Source: Prolixibacteraceae bacterium (GTDB lineage Bacteria > Bacteroidota > Bacteroidia > Bacteroidales > Prolixibacteraceae). From it: a stretch of DNA of 47,542 bases. The stretch covers positions 1 through 47,542 of the forward strand of contig JAFLKN010000025.1 in the NCBI GenBank assembly GCA_019163175.1. The letters run 5' to 3'. The notes below the pieces were generated by a model. That model was given only the letters and a program-made list of their open reading frames with translations, ran no database searches and was not told the DNA's origin. Below, one piece after another: positions 8,000 through 16,889 of this stretch. Position numbers and translations under genes: made by a program. The number at the start of each line of letters is the position of its first letter. Positions within the stretch are counted from its first letter, which is position 1.

Positions 8000-8620
8000 A
8001 TGAAAAACAGACTAGTATCAATTGTATTAATTCTTGTGTTTTCAGCATCATTCGCTATTGCTCAGGAAAAATCAAAAACGTCATTTGGGATACTGGGTGG
8101 GGTAAATTTCCAGAATCTGAACGGAAAACTATCAAGCGGTGACAAACTTAAAAACGACATGCTATTAGGGTTCCATGGCGGAGTTAATTTACAGATACCT
8201 ATTGCTCCGGAATTCTATTTTCAACCCGGATTGATGTATGCCGTAAAAGGTGCTAAAAATACAACAACTATTTTGGGCAGTGAAATTACAGATGAAATCA
8301 AGCTTAATTATATTGAAATGCCCTTAAACCTGGTTTACAAAGGTGCGTTAGGTAATGGATTTATTCTGCTTGGATTTGGACCATATGTGGCTTATGGGAT
8401 AAGCGGTAAGCAAGTAATTCAGGGAAAATCATTCTCTTATGAAAGAGGCGTTGACTATAATGCATTTGATGCAGGTGCCAACATTTTCTTCGGTTATGAA
8501 ATGGCAAGCGGGATCTTTTTACAGTTGGATACTCAATTTGGTATGCCGGATATTGACCCGAATGAAAACAGAACAGCAAAAAATACAGGCTTTGGCCTGT
8601 CGTTAGGATATAGGTTTTAG
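8000..8620 (+). CDS. Outer-membrane beta-barrel protein, PorT-like fold
   Basis: 206 residues. Signal peptide to about residue 21 (FAIAQ). The rest follows the 8-stranded barrel pattern common in Bacteroidota (GILGGVNFQNL, LLGFHGGVNLQIPI, YFQPGLMYAVKG, YIEMPLNLVYKG, LLGFGPYVAYGI, ending FGLSLGYRF). The terminal aromatic residue fits BAM-dependent insertion. No enzymatic motif is visible. It lies 55 nt after the OmpA lipoprotein gene, with the terminator 8647-8675 just downstream, so the two form a two-gene unit under promoter copy 3. Confidence 0.85.
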   Translation: MKNRLVSIVLILVFSASFAIAQEKSKTSFGILGGVNFQNLNGKLSSGDKLKNDMLLGFHGGVNLQIPIAPEFYFQPGLMYAVKGAKNTTTILGSEITDEIKLNYIEMPLNLVYKGALGNGFILLGFGPYVAYGISGKQVIQGKSFSYERGVDYNAFDAGANIFFGYEMASGIFLQLDTQFGMPDIDPNENRTAKNTGFGLSLGYRF

Positions 8621-8646
8621 TTTAGTTAGTAGTAGATTAGTTAAGG

Positions 8647-8675
8647 AAGGCTATCTCTCAAAAGGAGATGGCTTT
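8647..8675. terminator. Bidirectional rho-independent terminator
   Basis: AAGGCTATCTC and GAGATGGCTTT form an 11-bp stem (with G-U pairs) around a 7-nt loop. It sits between the convergent genes ending at 8620 (plus) and 8704 (minus), with T-rich tracts on both sides. Confidence 0.75.
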
Positions 8676-8703
8676 CTGTGTTTTTAATGAAATGTGATCA
8701 GGC

Positions 8704-9063
8704 TCAATCTTCCAGTCTTTCTTCCGGATCGAGGTGGTCGTCTCCACCCAAACTGTAATAGTTATTCTCTTCGTCCTCACTTCCAATGTTTTCCATATCA
8801 TCATCCAACTCCGATCCGGGAACATCCAAATCAAGATCAGGAAATTCATCACCAAATTCAGTAAGGTCCCTTCTCCCTGCTTTAATTCTTTTACCATACT
8901 CTTTCTTTTGGTTAATGTCTTCAGGATTTATGTCGCTTTCTTCCAGGTAAATATTGTATATGTCTTCGCCTTCGGGGTAGGTAGGATAACTCGGAAGACC
9001 ATTATCGTTATTTTTTGATTCCGAAACCAACAGCTTTCGGTAATCGGTTTTTTCTTTTTTCAT
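8704..9063 (-). CDS. Acidic cytoplasmic protein of unknown function
   Basis: 119 residues with no signal peptide or membrane segment. A basic start (KKEKTDYRKLL) is followed by a very acidic body, including LTEFGDEFPDLDLDVPG, ELDDDMENIGSEDEENNYYSLGGDDH and a LDPEERLED end. I remember near-identical acidic tails as conserved hypotheticals in Bacteroidota, so it is a real family, but I know no function. A link to stress or starvation is suggested only by its promoter: a degenerate copy of the shared element lies 47 nt upstream. Confidence 0.75.
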   Translation of the reverse strand: MKKEKTDYRKLLVSESKNNDNGLPSYPTYPEGEDIYNIYLEESDINPEDINQKKEYGKRIKAGRRDLTEFGDEFPDLDLDVPGSELDDDMENIGSEDEENNYYSLGGDDHLDPEERLED

Positions 9064-9110
9064 AGTCGGTGAATTTAGGAAAGTTGAAATTGAGCGCCTT
9101 TGTCTCGATT

Positions 9111-9147
9111 TGTATTACGTAACTTTTAAAAGAGTTACATATTCATG
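9111..9147 (-). promoter_or_regulatory. Shared promoter/operator element, copy 4 (degenerate)
   Basis: Minus strand: TGAAT near the 5' end, then TTTTAAAAGTTACGTAATACA. It matches copy 1 at 14 of 17 positions in the 3' part and is 2 nt shorter between the two conserved ends. It ends 47 nt before the ATG of the acidic protein gene. Confidence 0.55.
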
Positions 9148-9373
9148 CATTACTTTTCTGCTAAACAAAACTTAAAATGTCGTTTTGATTTTTTTTCGTT
9201 CAATAAAATTTTCTTGCTTCAGATCCGGTCTAGATTTCAGGAATAGTTGTAAAGAATTTGAGCGTTACAATTTATTTTTTCGGCTTTTCGGCGTAGTGAT
9301 TCGTAAATAAAAGGTTTGTATTATATTTAACCTCTTGAAAAATGAAGTTTATACCAACTAAAAAATAAGGATT
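9148..9373. other. Intergenic DNA upstream of the sugar-catabolism run
   Basis: AT-rich sequence between the divergent genes at 9063 (minus) and 9374 (plus). The promoter of the plus-strand gene must lie here, but no exact TAnnTTTG box with a matching -33 element was found. No ORF or hairpin of note was seen. Confidence 0.5.
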
Positions 9374-10285
9374 ATGGGAACATTGAATAATAGAAGAGAG
9401 TTTTTAAAAATTTCAGCAGCCGGAGCCATTGGCGTAGCGCTTATTGGCCCTACTGCATGTAAACCGGCAGCAATAGATAGAAAAAGTTTTGGTGTTGGAA
9501 TTCAATTGTATACACTTCGTGATGCGATGGCCGCCGACGTACCTGGTTCACTGAAAAAATTATCTGATCTGGGTTATAAAAACTTAGAATTGGCTGGTTA
9601 TTCTGATAGTAAATTCTACGGTTATGCACCTTCCGAATTCAAAAAAATGGTTAATGACCTTGGTATGGTTGTATTGAGCAGTCATGCTGCAGTTGAATCG
9701 ACCGGAATTACTCCTGAAACAGCCAAAGCAATGGCTGATGCACATGCAGAAGTTGGCGTGAAATATTGTGTGCAGCCATGGGTGAACGAACCTGACCGTA
9801 CCATCGATACATATAAAAAGATGATTGCAGACTGGAATGAAGTAGGTCGGACCATGAAAGCTGTCGGAATTCAGTTTGCCTACCACAACCATAACTTTGA
9901 GTTCGCCAATCTTGATGGCGTTGTTCCTTACTACGACATATTTATGCCTGAAATGGATGCCGATTTGATTACAATGGAATTGGATCTTTTCTGGGCTTCG
10001 AAAGCTGGTCAGGATCCGGTTGCGATGTTTAATAAGTACCCTGGACGTTTCCAACTTTGGCATTTTAAAGATATGCACACAAAGCAAGAACCATTTTTTG
10101 ATGTGATTAAAGATGATGTTTGCTCTGTAGGTGCTGGTGTTATTGATTTCAAAACAATTTTGGCATCGAAGGAAATTGCAGGCATGAAATATTCGTTTGT
10201 TGAAGACGACAATCAGGGCAACGGAAAAACTTTTGAGGAACTTGAAGTAAGCATTAACAACCTTACTACAAAGATCTTGGTGTAA
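9374..10285 (+). CDS. Secreted TIM-barrel sugar isomerase/epimerase-like protein
   Basis: 303 residues. A twin-arginine-type signal (NRREFLK, then a hydrophobic stretch) ends in GPTAC, so Tat export with lipid attachment is likely. The rest is a xylose-isomerase-like TIM barrel (AP endonuclease 2 family). GIQLYTLRD opens the barrel. AYHNHNFEF (about 175), MELDLFW (about 203), WHFKDMH (about 225) and SFVEDD (about 277) carry the His, Glu and Asp that bind the metal in this family. Members isomerise or epimerise keto sugars or inososes, or act on 3-keto-glycosides; the exact substrate cannot be told. It stands 5' of the glucosaminoside cassette, with its own terminator at 10311, so it is a single-gene unit. 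Confidence 0.85.
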   Translation: MGTLNNRREFLKISAAGAIGVALIGPTACKPAAIDRKSFGVGIQLYTLRDAMAADVPGSLKKLSDLGYKNLELAGYSDSKFYGYAPSEFKKMVNDLGMVVLSSHAAVESTGITPETAKAMADAHAEVGVKYCVQPWVNEPDRTIDTYKKMIADWNEVGRTMKAVGIQFAYHNHNFEFANLDGVVPYYDIFMPEMDADLITMELDLFWASKAGQDPVAMFNKYPGRFQLWHFKDMHTKQEPFFDVIKDDVCSVGAGVIDFKTILASKEIAGMKYSFVEDDNQGNGKTFEELEVSINNLTTKILV

Positions 10286-10310
10286 AACCATATTTTATTA
10301 CATATTGAAG

Positions 10311-10337
10311 ACCCGGGGCATTAGCTTCGGGTTTTTT
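10311..10337 (+). terminator. Rho-independent terminator
   Basis: ACCCGGGGC and GCTTCGGGT pair over 9 bp (two G-U) around an ATTA loop, followed by a run of T. It lies 25 nt after the TIM-barrel gene. Confidence 0.85.
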
Positions 10338-10444
10338 GTTGAATTTAGGACTGCAAGGGAAAATGATCGTAAAGATTTGTCAAGATTTGATGCAATTGGA
10401 TAAACTAAAATTTCAATTTTTGCTGAACTGAAAACTAACCAGCA

Positions 10445-11527
10445 ATGACCGACTCTAAACGTTTAATCTCGTTGGATGTATTTCGTGGGCTAACGATTGC
10501 AGCAATGATTCTTGTTAATTTCCCTGGTTCCTGGACTGCAATTTATCCACAATTGGAACATGCCGACTGGATAGGAACAACACTTGCCGATTACATTTTT
10601 CCGTTTTTTATATTCATAGTTGGAGTTTCTGTTACACTCTCTTTTGTACGGCAAGAACAGAATGGCAGAACAAAAAAACAAATTGCACTAAAAAGCCTTT
10701 GGCGCGCTGCAAAGATATTTTCGATCGGAATAGCTCTTCGTCTTTTACCTACTCTTGACCTGAGCAGAATGGAGCTTCCCGGAGTTTTGCAACGAATATC
10801 AATAGTATTTCTGGCCTGCGCCCTTCTTTTTTTATATTCAGGCTGGAAAACCCAATTGTATTTAGGTATTGGTATTCTGCTGGCCTACTGGCTGACAATG
10901 TTATACATTCCTGTGCCAAATTTTGGCGCCGGAGTTTTGGAAGCTGGTAAAAATCTCTCAAACTGGCTTGATGGGGTTATCATCCCGGCTACTTTGCTAA
11001 ATAAAAAGGGGTACGATTCTGAAGGATTTTACAGCACTTTCCCGGCAATAGTTTCAGGTATTTCGGGTTTACTTGCCGGGCACATAATCCAGAAGAATAA
11101 GGATAAGCAAGTGCTGGTGATTCAGTTGTTTTTGATCGGGACTTTGCTTCTTCTTGTAGGAAATAGCTGGGGCCTTTCGTTTCCGGTAATAAAGAAAATA
11201 TGGACAAGTTCGTTTGTACTTGTTACTTCGGGATGGGCATTTCTGGTTTTTGCCTGTTTGATTTGGCTAATCGACATTAAAGAATTCCGGATGGGTACAA
11301 AGCCTTGGATTATTTTCGGGAGCAATGCCATTGCAGTATACGTTATGGCCGATATTTTTGAAACACTGTTTGTGAAATCATGCCTTAGGAATGGCGTTTA
11401 CAATGGGTTGCAAGCGTGGGGACTTGTTCCCAATGCAGCCTCACTGGTTTGGTCTGTATTTTCTGTCATAGTTTGTTTTACTGCTGCTGCCATTCTTTAT
11501 AAACGAAAAATATTTATCAAACTTTGA
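10445..11527 (+). CDS. NagX/HGSNAT-like transmembrane acyltransferase
   Basis: 360 residues with about ten membrane segments. The N-terminal SLDVFRGLTIAAMILVN and the LEHADWIGTTLADYIFPFFIF motif are the hallmarks of the heparan-alpha-glucosaminide N-acetyltransferase-like family (DUF5009/DUF1624, NagX). His39 is a candidate for the acetyl-carrying residue. Family members move an acetyl group from cytoplasmic acetyl-CoA to a sugar amine on the other side of the membrane. It precedes an exo-beta-glucosaminidase-like GH2, a ROK kinase and an MFS symporter, so N-acetylation of periplasmic glucosamine before uptake is a sensible reading. Acetyltransferase activity is known for few bacterial members. 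Confidence 0.8.
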   Translation: MTDSKRLISLDVFRGLTIAAMILVNFPGSWTAIYPQLEHADWIGTTLADYIFPFFIFIVGVSVTLSFVRQEQNGRTKKQIALKSLWRAAKIFSIGIALRLLPTLDLSRMELPGVLQRISIVFLACALLFLYSGWKTQLYLGIGILLAYWLTMLYIPVPNFGAGVLEAGKNLSNWLDGVIIPATLLNKKGYDSEGFYSTFPAIVSGISGLLAGHIIQKNKDKQVLVIQLFLIGTLLLLVGNSWGLSFPVIKKIWTSSFVLVTSGWAFLVFACLIWLIDIKEFRMGTKPWIIFGSNAIAVYVMADIFETLFVKSCLRNGVYNGLQAWGLVPNAASLVWSVFSVIVCFTAAAILYKRKIFIKL

Positions 11528-11553
11528 TTTGTTGTTTTCTTCGACTATAAATC

Positions 11554-11643
11554 CTAATCACTTTTTACCCATCCTTCAAAATTTTTTGGGCTTATTTTGT
11601 TGTCGGAGTAATCTTCTTGTTGTACCTTTTCTTCCGATTCCAT
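11554..11643 (-). CDS. Possible 29-residue small ORF
   Basis: The minus strand has ATG at 11643 and TAG at 11554. The product is very polar (MESEEKVQQEDYSDN..., ending FEGWVKSD). The same frame stays open for about 13 more codons upstream of the ATG, so it could also be the tail of a lost gene. No relative is recognised. It lies between two plus-strand genes. Confidence 0.25.
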   Translation of the reverse strand: MESEEKVQQEDYSDNKISPKNFEGWVKSD

Positions 11644-11810
11644 CAATTCTTTAGACTTTAAGAATTTTAACCGGTTTGGAGAAAATGTATATTAAAAATT
11701 AAATCAATGGTTAATATATAATAGAAATTGATTAAAATATTGTATGTTTTTCAATGCCTATTCAGCTTTCTTTGTTGTTATGTGGATTTAACTTTAACTA
11801 TCAGTACTCA

Positions 11811-14507
11811 ATGAAAAAATACAATTCGCTAAATTTATTTGTCATTCTGTTTTGTGCAACTTTCATCTATTCCGGTTGCACTAAAGTCAGCACTGTTTCT
11901 GAGGCAAAATCAGAATCCCTTACTTCAAACTGGAAGATGCAGCCCGGTGATAAATTGACTGGTATGGCTGATAATCTCATCGCTGAAAATGGATTTGATA
12001 CTAAATCCTGGTACGATGCTGTTGTGCCGGGAACCGTAATGGGATCCCTTTCGATCAATAAAGTTATTGAGGACGCAACTTTCGGTATTAATATGCAAAA
12101 GGTTGATGCAACTCAGTTTATGCAACCCTGGTGGTTCCGTACCACATTCAAATTAACCGCTAACGATCTGAAAAAAGACGTGTCACTTCGGTTCAATGGA
12201 ATTGATTATCGTGCAGACTTATGGGTGAATGGGAAGAAGGTTGCTGGTAATGATACGTTTGCCGGAACTTACCGTATGTTCTCTTTCAATATCAATCCAT
12301 ATATTCTGGAGGGTGAAAATACGCTGGCACTGAAAATTTTGCGTTATGCCGATGGTGAGTATTCGCTCAATTTTTGCGACTGGAATCCACTTCCCGCTGA
12401 CCGTAGCATGGGTATTTTCCGTGAAGTTTTTCTTGAAATAAATGATGGTATAAAAATTCAAAGTCCTTTTGTGTACTCGAAAGTTGATACTGCATCGAAA
12501 AATGCTGCAGATTTATTTATTCAAACTGAACTTGTAAACAGCACCGATAAACCTGTTGATGGAATTGTTCGCGTAAATTACGAAATTGGTCAGGTTGAGA
12601 AAAAAGTGACGGTACCAGCCAACGATACTTTGCATTGTGTATTTAGTCCTGATGAGTTCAATCAGCTTTCGGTTAAAAATGTAGAACTGTGGTGGCCAAA
12701 TGGCATGGGCAAAGCAAAACTATATAATCTGAAAACCGAATTTATTGCAGATAAAAAAATATTCGATTGCGTTGAGAAAAAATATGGTATCCGTGAGGTC
12801 AGAAGTTACATGAATCCTGATAAACACAGGGCTTTTGAGATCAATGGTAAATTCGTTTTGCTTAAAGGAGGCGGTTGGGCCGACGATATTTTCCTGCGGG
12901 ATACCCGCAAGTCGGTTGAATCGCAAATGCGTTATATCCGTCACATGGGTTTAAATAGTATCCGCTGCGAAGGTTTTTGGGGAAAGGATGAAGATTTGTA
13001 CAACCTGTGCGACGAATACGGTGTTTTGGTCATGATCGGCTGGAATTGTATCTGGGAATGGGAAGAATACCTTTATAAACCAACTCACGAAAAATACGGT
13101 GGCGCTGTAACTCCTGAAGATATTAATTTTCTTGCCGCCTGTTGGAAAGATCAAATGCTTTGGTTAAGAAATCACCCGTCTATTTATGTATGGATGCTTG
13201 GTAGCGATAAACTGCCTCATCCCGACCTGGAAATGAAGTATGTGGAGTTGTTCAAAAAATACGATCCTTCGCGGCATTATTCAACATCAGCCGGTGGAGC
13301 AGGTACTGAAAATAACAAAATCGTGGCTGAAGTTCCGTTGGTTAGTGATATCAGTGGTCCAACCGGCATGAAAATGTTAGGTCCTTATGCCTGGACACCC
13401 CCTCATTACTGGTTTACCGACACCATGCTGGGTGGAGCTTATGGCTTCAATACAGAAACTTGCCCGGGTGCAACAATTGCGCCTTTAGCATCGCTTAAGA
13501 AAATGATGCCCGAAGAAGCACTTTGGCCAATCGACAAAAAATACTGGGAATACCACACCGGGCGCAATCAATTTACTTCGCTCGACCGCGATATAAATGC
13601 AATTAATGCCCGCTACGGAAAATCATCGAATGTCGAAGATTTCTCTTTTAAAGCTCAGGTAAACAATTACGAAATCATGCGTCCGCAGTTCGAGGCTTTT
13701 GTGGCGCACAAACCCAAAAGTACAGGCTTGGTGCAGTGGCAGTTAAATTCTGCCTGGCCAAAATTGATCTGGCAATTGTACGACACTTACCTTCAACCCA
13801 ATGGTGCATTCTATGGAGTGAAAAAGGCTTGTGCCCCGCTTCATGCCATTTACCGTTATGGGTTTGATGACATTTACCTGGCCAACGAAGATTTACTGGA
13901 TGCCAAAAACCTGACGGTTAAAATCCGGATTTTTGACATCCAATCTAAAGAAATATTTGCTGATCAGTGGACTGGCGATATTTCTTCCAACATTTCGAAA
14001 TTCATCTACAAACTTCCTGAAATCAAGAATCTGACATCGGTTTATTTCCTCGATTTACGGATTTACAATCAGGAAAACAAAGAAGTGGACAATGGCATTT
14101 ACTGGCTGTCGCAAAAGAAAGATGTGTTGGATTACGAAGCGTCTAAAAAGCTGGAATGGCCGTTCTATACGCCTACCAGTCAGTTTGCCGATTACACAGC
14201 TTTGGATCAGTTGCCTAAAGTTAAACTCGATTTCGACTACCAGTATACCAAAGATGATCAGTTTGGCAAGATTATCCTGAAAGTAAAAAATGTTTCGGGA
14301 TCAATTGCTTTCTTTAACTTCCTTGATGTGCTTGATCCGCAGACCAAACTGCCGATTCTTCCGATTTACTGGAACGATAATTATGTGACTATTTTGCCCG
14401 GCGAAGAACGGACTTACGATGCTCAATTCTTCCTTTCTGATTTTAAAGGCGAAAAGCCCGTGATTGAAATACGCGGCTGGAATGTTGATAAAATAACGCT
14501 AAACTAA
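11811..14507 (+). CDS. GH2 exo-beta-D-glucosaminidase-like lipoprotein (CsxA type)
   Basis: 898 residues from the ATG at 11811, chosen because it gives a clean lipoprotein signal ending at Cys23 (YSGCTK); the frame extends to 11754 but adds no signal-like sequence. An N-terminal sugar-binding jelly roll and an Ig-like domain precede the TIM barrel (about 330-600). The usual GH2 Asn-Glu pair is replaced by GSD (Asp466), and a second acid lies in GFNTETCPG (Glu549). This GSD plus ETxPG pattern is what separates CsxA exo-beta-glucosaminidases from beta-mannosidases and beta-galactosidases. It would remove GlcN from non-reducing ends of chitosan-type or other glucosaminides. The stop lies 6 nt before the ROK kinase start, so co-transcription and shared function are likely. 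Confidence 0.85.
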   Translation: MKKYNSLNLFVILFCATFIYSGCTKVSTVSEAKSESLTSNWKMQPGDKLTGMADNLIAENGFDTKSWYDAVVPGTVMGSLSINKVIEDATFGINMQKVDATQFMQPWWFRTTFKLTANDLKKDVSLRFNGIDYRADLWVNGKKVAGNDTFAGTYRMFSFNINPYILEGENTLALKILRYADGEYSLNFCDWNPLPADRSMGIFREVFLEINDGIKIQSPFVYSKVDTASKNAADLFIQTELVNSTDKPVDGIVRVNYEIGQVEKKVTVPANDTLHCVFSPDEFNQLSVKNVELWWPNGMGKAKLYNLKTEFIADKKIFDCVEKKYGIREVRSYMNPDKHRAFEINGKFVLLKGGGWADDIFLRDTRKSVESQMRYIRHMGLNSIRCEGFWGKDEDLYNLCDEYGVLVMIGWNCIWEWEEYLYKPTHEKYGGAVTPEDINFLAACWKDQMLWLRNHPSIYVWMLGSDKLPHPDLEMKYVELFKKYDPSRHYSTSAGGAGTENNKIVAEVPLVSDISGPTGMKMLGPYAWTPPHYWFTDTMLGGAYGFNTETCPGATIAPLASLKKMMPEEALWPIDKKYWEYHTGRNQFTSLDRDINAINARYGKSSNVEDFSFKAQVNNYEIMRPQFEAFVAHKPKSTGLVQWQLNSAWPKLIWQLYDTYLQPNGAFYGVKKACAPLHAIYRYGFDDIYLANEDLLDAKNLTVKIRIFDIQSKEIFADQWTGDISSNISKFIYKLPEIKNLTSVYFLDLRIYNQENKEVDNGIYWLSQKKDVLDYEASKKLEWPFYTPTSQFADYTALDQLPKVKLDFDYQYTKDDQFGKIILKVKNVSGSIAFFNFLDVLDPQTKLPILPIYWNDNYVTILPGEERTYDAQFFLSDFKGEKPVIEIRGWNVDKITLN

Positions 14508-14513
14508 ATTACG

Positions 14514-15443
14514 ATGGAGAATACAAAATATGCAATTGGAATCGATTTGGGCGGAACTTTCATCAAGTTTGCCCTTGTTTCTGAAGCCGGTGAAATACTA
14601 TTCAGCAGTAAACTATCAATTGGTTCATCTGCAAAGCGCGAAGATATTTTAGAAACTATGCACAAAGCCATTCAACTGACATTAGAGAGTGCATCCAAAA
14701 ATGGAGTTTCGGTCTCTGGAATTGGCATTGGTTCGCCCGGTGTTTGTTGCGATGGAATTGTTGTTGGCGGTGCCGATAACCTCGACCGTTGGGCTGATCT
14801 CAACTTATCTAAAATTTATTCTGAAGCATACAATTTGCCGGTTTTGATTGACAATGATGCCAATGTAATGGGCCTTGGTGAGGCTGTTTTCGGTGCAGCT
14901 CAAGATTGTACTGATGTGATTTTCCTGACCGTTGGAACAGGGATTGGCGGAGCCATTGTGGCCGACGGAAAATTATACGGAGGCTATAAAAACCGTGGTA
15001 CAGAAATGGGCCATGTTACTATTGATCACAAAGGAATTGATTGCAATTGCGGCGGACGTGGTTGCCTGGAAGCCTACGCTTCAACCAATGCCCTGATTGC
15101 CCAGTATGCCCAACGTTCAGGAAAGAATGAGGATGACATAAACGGACATTACATCGTAGAAAAATTTCTGGAAGGCGAAGCTGCAGCAGTAGAATGTATG
15201 CAGGAACATACCGATTATTTGGGTCATGGTATAGCCGGATTCATCAACACGTTTGCACCGCAGAAAGTAGTGATTGGCGGCGGAATTTCAGAGGCCGGAC
15301 AATTTTACATCGACATGATAAAAAAATCGGCTTTAGGTTATGCGATGCCCGATTGTGCTGCCAATACAGATGTCGTTGGTGCTACTTTGGGTAATCAGGC
15401 CGGATGTCTCGGAGCCGCATCTCTTATTTTCAGGAATTGCTAA
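14514..15443 (+). CDS. ROK-family sugar kinase (glucokinase or GlcNAc kinase)
   Basis: 309 residues, the usual ROK length. IGIDLGGTFIKFAL (about 8-21) is the phosphate-binding loop, VLIDNDANVMGLGE (about 107-120) holds the catalytic Asp, and TVGTGIGGAIV is the adenosine motif. GHVTID...DCNCGGRGCLEAYAS carries the ROK zinc site (His and three Cys). It phosphorylates a hexose at O6 with ATP in the cytoplasm. Substrate cannot be read from sequence; the GH2 glucosaminidase-like gene 6 nt upstream and the MFS symporter downstream argue for GlcN or GlcNAc, with glucose as the alternative. Length and motifs are intact. Confidence 0.9.
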   Translation: MENTKYAIGIDLGGTFIKFALVSEAGEILFSSKLSIGSSAKREDILETMHKAIQLTLESASKNGVSVSGIGIGSPGVCCDGIVVGGADNLDRWADLNLSKIYSEAYNLPVLIDNDANVMGLGEAVFGAAQDCTDVIFLTVGTGIGGAIVADGKLYGGYKNRGTEMGHVTIDHKGIDCNCGGRGCLEAYASTNALIAQYAQRSGKNEDDINGHYIVEKFLEGEAAAVECMQEHTDYLGHGIAGFINTFAPQKVVIGGGISEAGQFYIDMIKKSALGYAMPDCAANTDVVGATLGNQAGCLGAASLIFRNC

Positions 15444-15564
15444 AAATTTTGAAACGTTGCTAAATCGATTTAACAAGCAGATTAGTCAGAAAAATATGCA
15501 TTTGCATCGAACTGAAATGAATGTTTTGACTGTCTGTTTGTAAACTCAAACAAATTATACAGAT

Positions 15565-16818
15565 ATGAAAAAAAACTATTTTGTTGTTGTTCTGATCATG
15601 TTGATCTTTTTTGTGATCTCGTTCCTTACCAATATAATTGGTCCGCTAATTCCGGAGGTTATTAAAGGATTTAGCGTCAGCAAAGGAATGGCCGGACTGC
15701 TTAATTTTTCTTTCTTTATTGCTTACGGTGTTATGTCGATTCCTGCCGGAATTCTGACCGAAAGATATAAGGAAAAGAAAGTCATTACAGCAGCCTTTAT
15801 TCTGGCAACAACAGGTGCTTTTTTATTTTCATTCTTCCCAAGTTTCGGAATTTACCTGGCATCGCTCTTTTTGATCGGAATGGGAATGGCAATTCTTCAG
15901 GTAGCTATTAATCCGTTGCTTAGGGTTGCCGGCGGAGAAGAGAATTTTGCATTTACTTCTGTTCTGGCCCAATTGTTTTTTGGAGGAGCTTCTTATTTGA
16001 GTCCGCTCATGTATTCGTATCTGGTTACCAACCTCTCAGCCGGAAATACTTCGAATTTAATTCTTTCAACTTTAGATAGTTTGGTTCCTGAAAACCTGAA
16101 ATGGGTTTCCGTTTACTGGATTTTTGGTTTGGTATCAGTAGCCATGGTGCTGGTTATACTGCTTTCCCGATTCCCGAAAGTTGAATTGAACGAAGACGAA
16201 AAAGTAGGCAGTGTGCAGACGATTAAACAGCTGCTTAAAAACAAATATGTGATTTTATTCTTCTTCGGAATCTTTGCCTATGTGGGCACTGAGCAAGGTG
16301 TTGCAAGCTGGATTTCCAAATTTCTTGAAGAATATCACGGAATGAATGCCGAAGTGGAGGGCGCTGGTGCTACTTCATGGTTTTGGGGATTACTGACTAT
16401 CGGTTGTTTCCTCGGCTTAGGCTTGTTGAAATTAATGGACAGCAAACTTGTTCTGCGAATCTTTTCTATTGCCGCAATGATTTCGTTGGCAATAGCCTTA
16501 TTAACAAGCGATGGTATGACTGCCTACTACGGATTTATTGGAGTTGGATTCTTTGCTTCGGTAATGTGGTCGGTCGTTTTTTCACTGGCGCTTAATTCAT
16601 TGAAAGATAATCACGGAGCTTTCTCCGGCATATTGTGTTCGGGCATTATTGGTGGTGCTGTGGTGCCGCTAATTGTTGGCGTTCTGGGCGATGCCATCGG
16701 ATTAAGAGGTGGAATGTCGTTCGTATTTATTACCCTTAGCTACATTTTAAGTATTAGTTTTTGGGCAAAACCGTTGATCAAAAATAAAACAATCAGTTTT
16801 AAAGAAATGATTTCCTAA
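15565..16818 (+). CDS. MFS sugar symporter, FucP/NagP-like
   Basis: 417 residues with 12 membrane segments and no signal peptide. The fold starts with VISFLTNIIGPLIPE and the first-half loop EKKVITAAFI. GMAILQVAINPLLRVAGG plus FTSVLAQLFFGGASYLSP is the helix 4-5 region typical of the FHS family (L-fucose, glucose/galactose and N-acetylglucosamine proton symporters such as FucP, GluP and NagP). It should bring a monosaccharide across the inner membrane. It is the only recognisable transporter in the window and lies directly after the ROK kinase, so its sugar is probably the one that kinase uses. The gap of 121 nt upstream may hold a second promoter. Confidence 0.85.
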   Translation: MKKNYFVVVLIMLIFFVISFLTNIIGPLIPEVIKGFSVSKGMAGLLNFSFFIAYGVMSIPAGILTERYKEKKVITAAFILATTGAFLFSFFPSFGIYLASLFLIGMGMAILQVAINPLLRVAGGEENFAFTSVLAQLFFGGASYLSPLMYSYLVTNLSAGNTSNLILSTLDSLVPENLKWVSVYWIFGLVSVAMVLVILLSRFPKVELNEDEKVGSVQTIKQLLKNKYVILFFFGIFAYVGTEQGVASWISKFLEEYHGMNAEVEGAGATSWFWGLLTIGCFLGLGLLKLMDSKLVLRIFSIAAMISLAIALLTSDGMTAYYGFIGVGFFASVMWSVVFSLALNSLKDNHGAFSGILCSGIIGGAVVPLIVGVLGDAIGLRGGMSFVFITLSYILSISFWAKPLIKNKTISFKEMIS

Positions 16819-16889
16819 GAGCAAACACATTTCAGATTTAAAACTGAATGAGTGAGTTCAAAATATAAATAATCTAACAATCAATTGAT

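Noticed and set aside
9584-10291. 235-codon minus-strand open frame
   Set aside because: Antisense to the TIM-barrel gene, rich in Cys, His and Phe as expected from mirrored codons; no domain.
11754-11810. Upstream start for the GH2 glucosaminidase-like gene
   Set aside because: The extra 19 residues hide the lipoprotein signal peptide that begins at the ATG at 11811.
15496-15507. Near-palindrome ATGCATTTGCAT before the MFS gene as an operator
   Set aside because: Too short and seen once; no matching site before other genes of the cassette.
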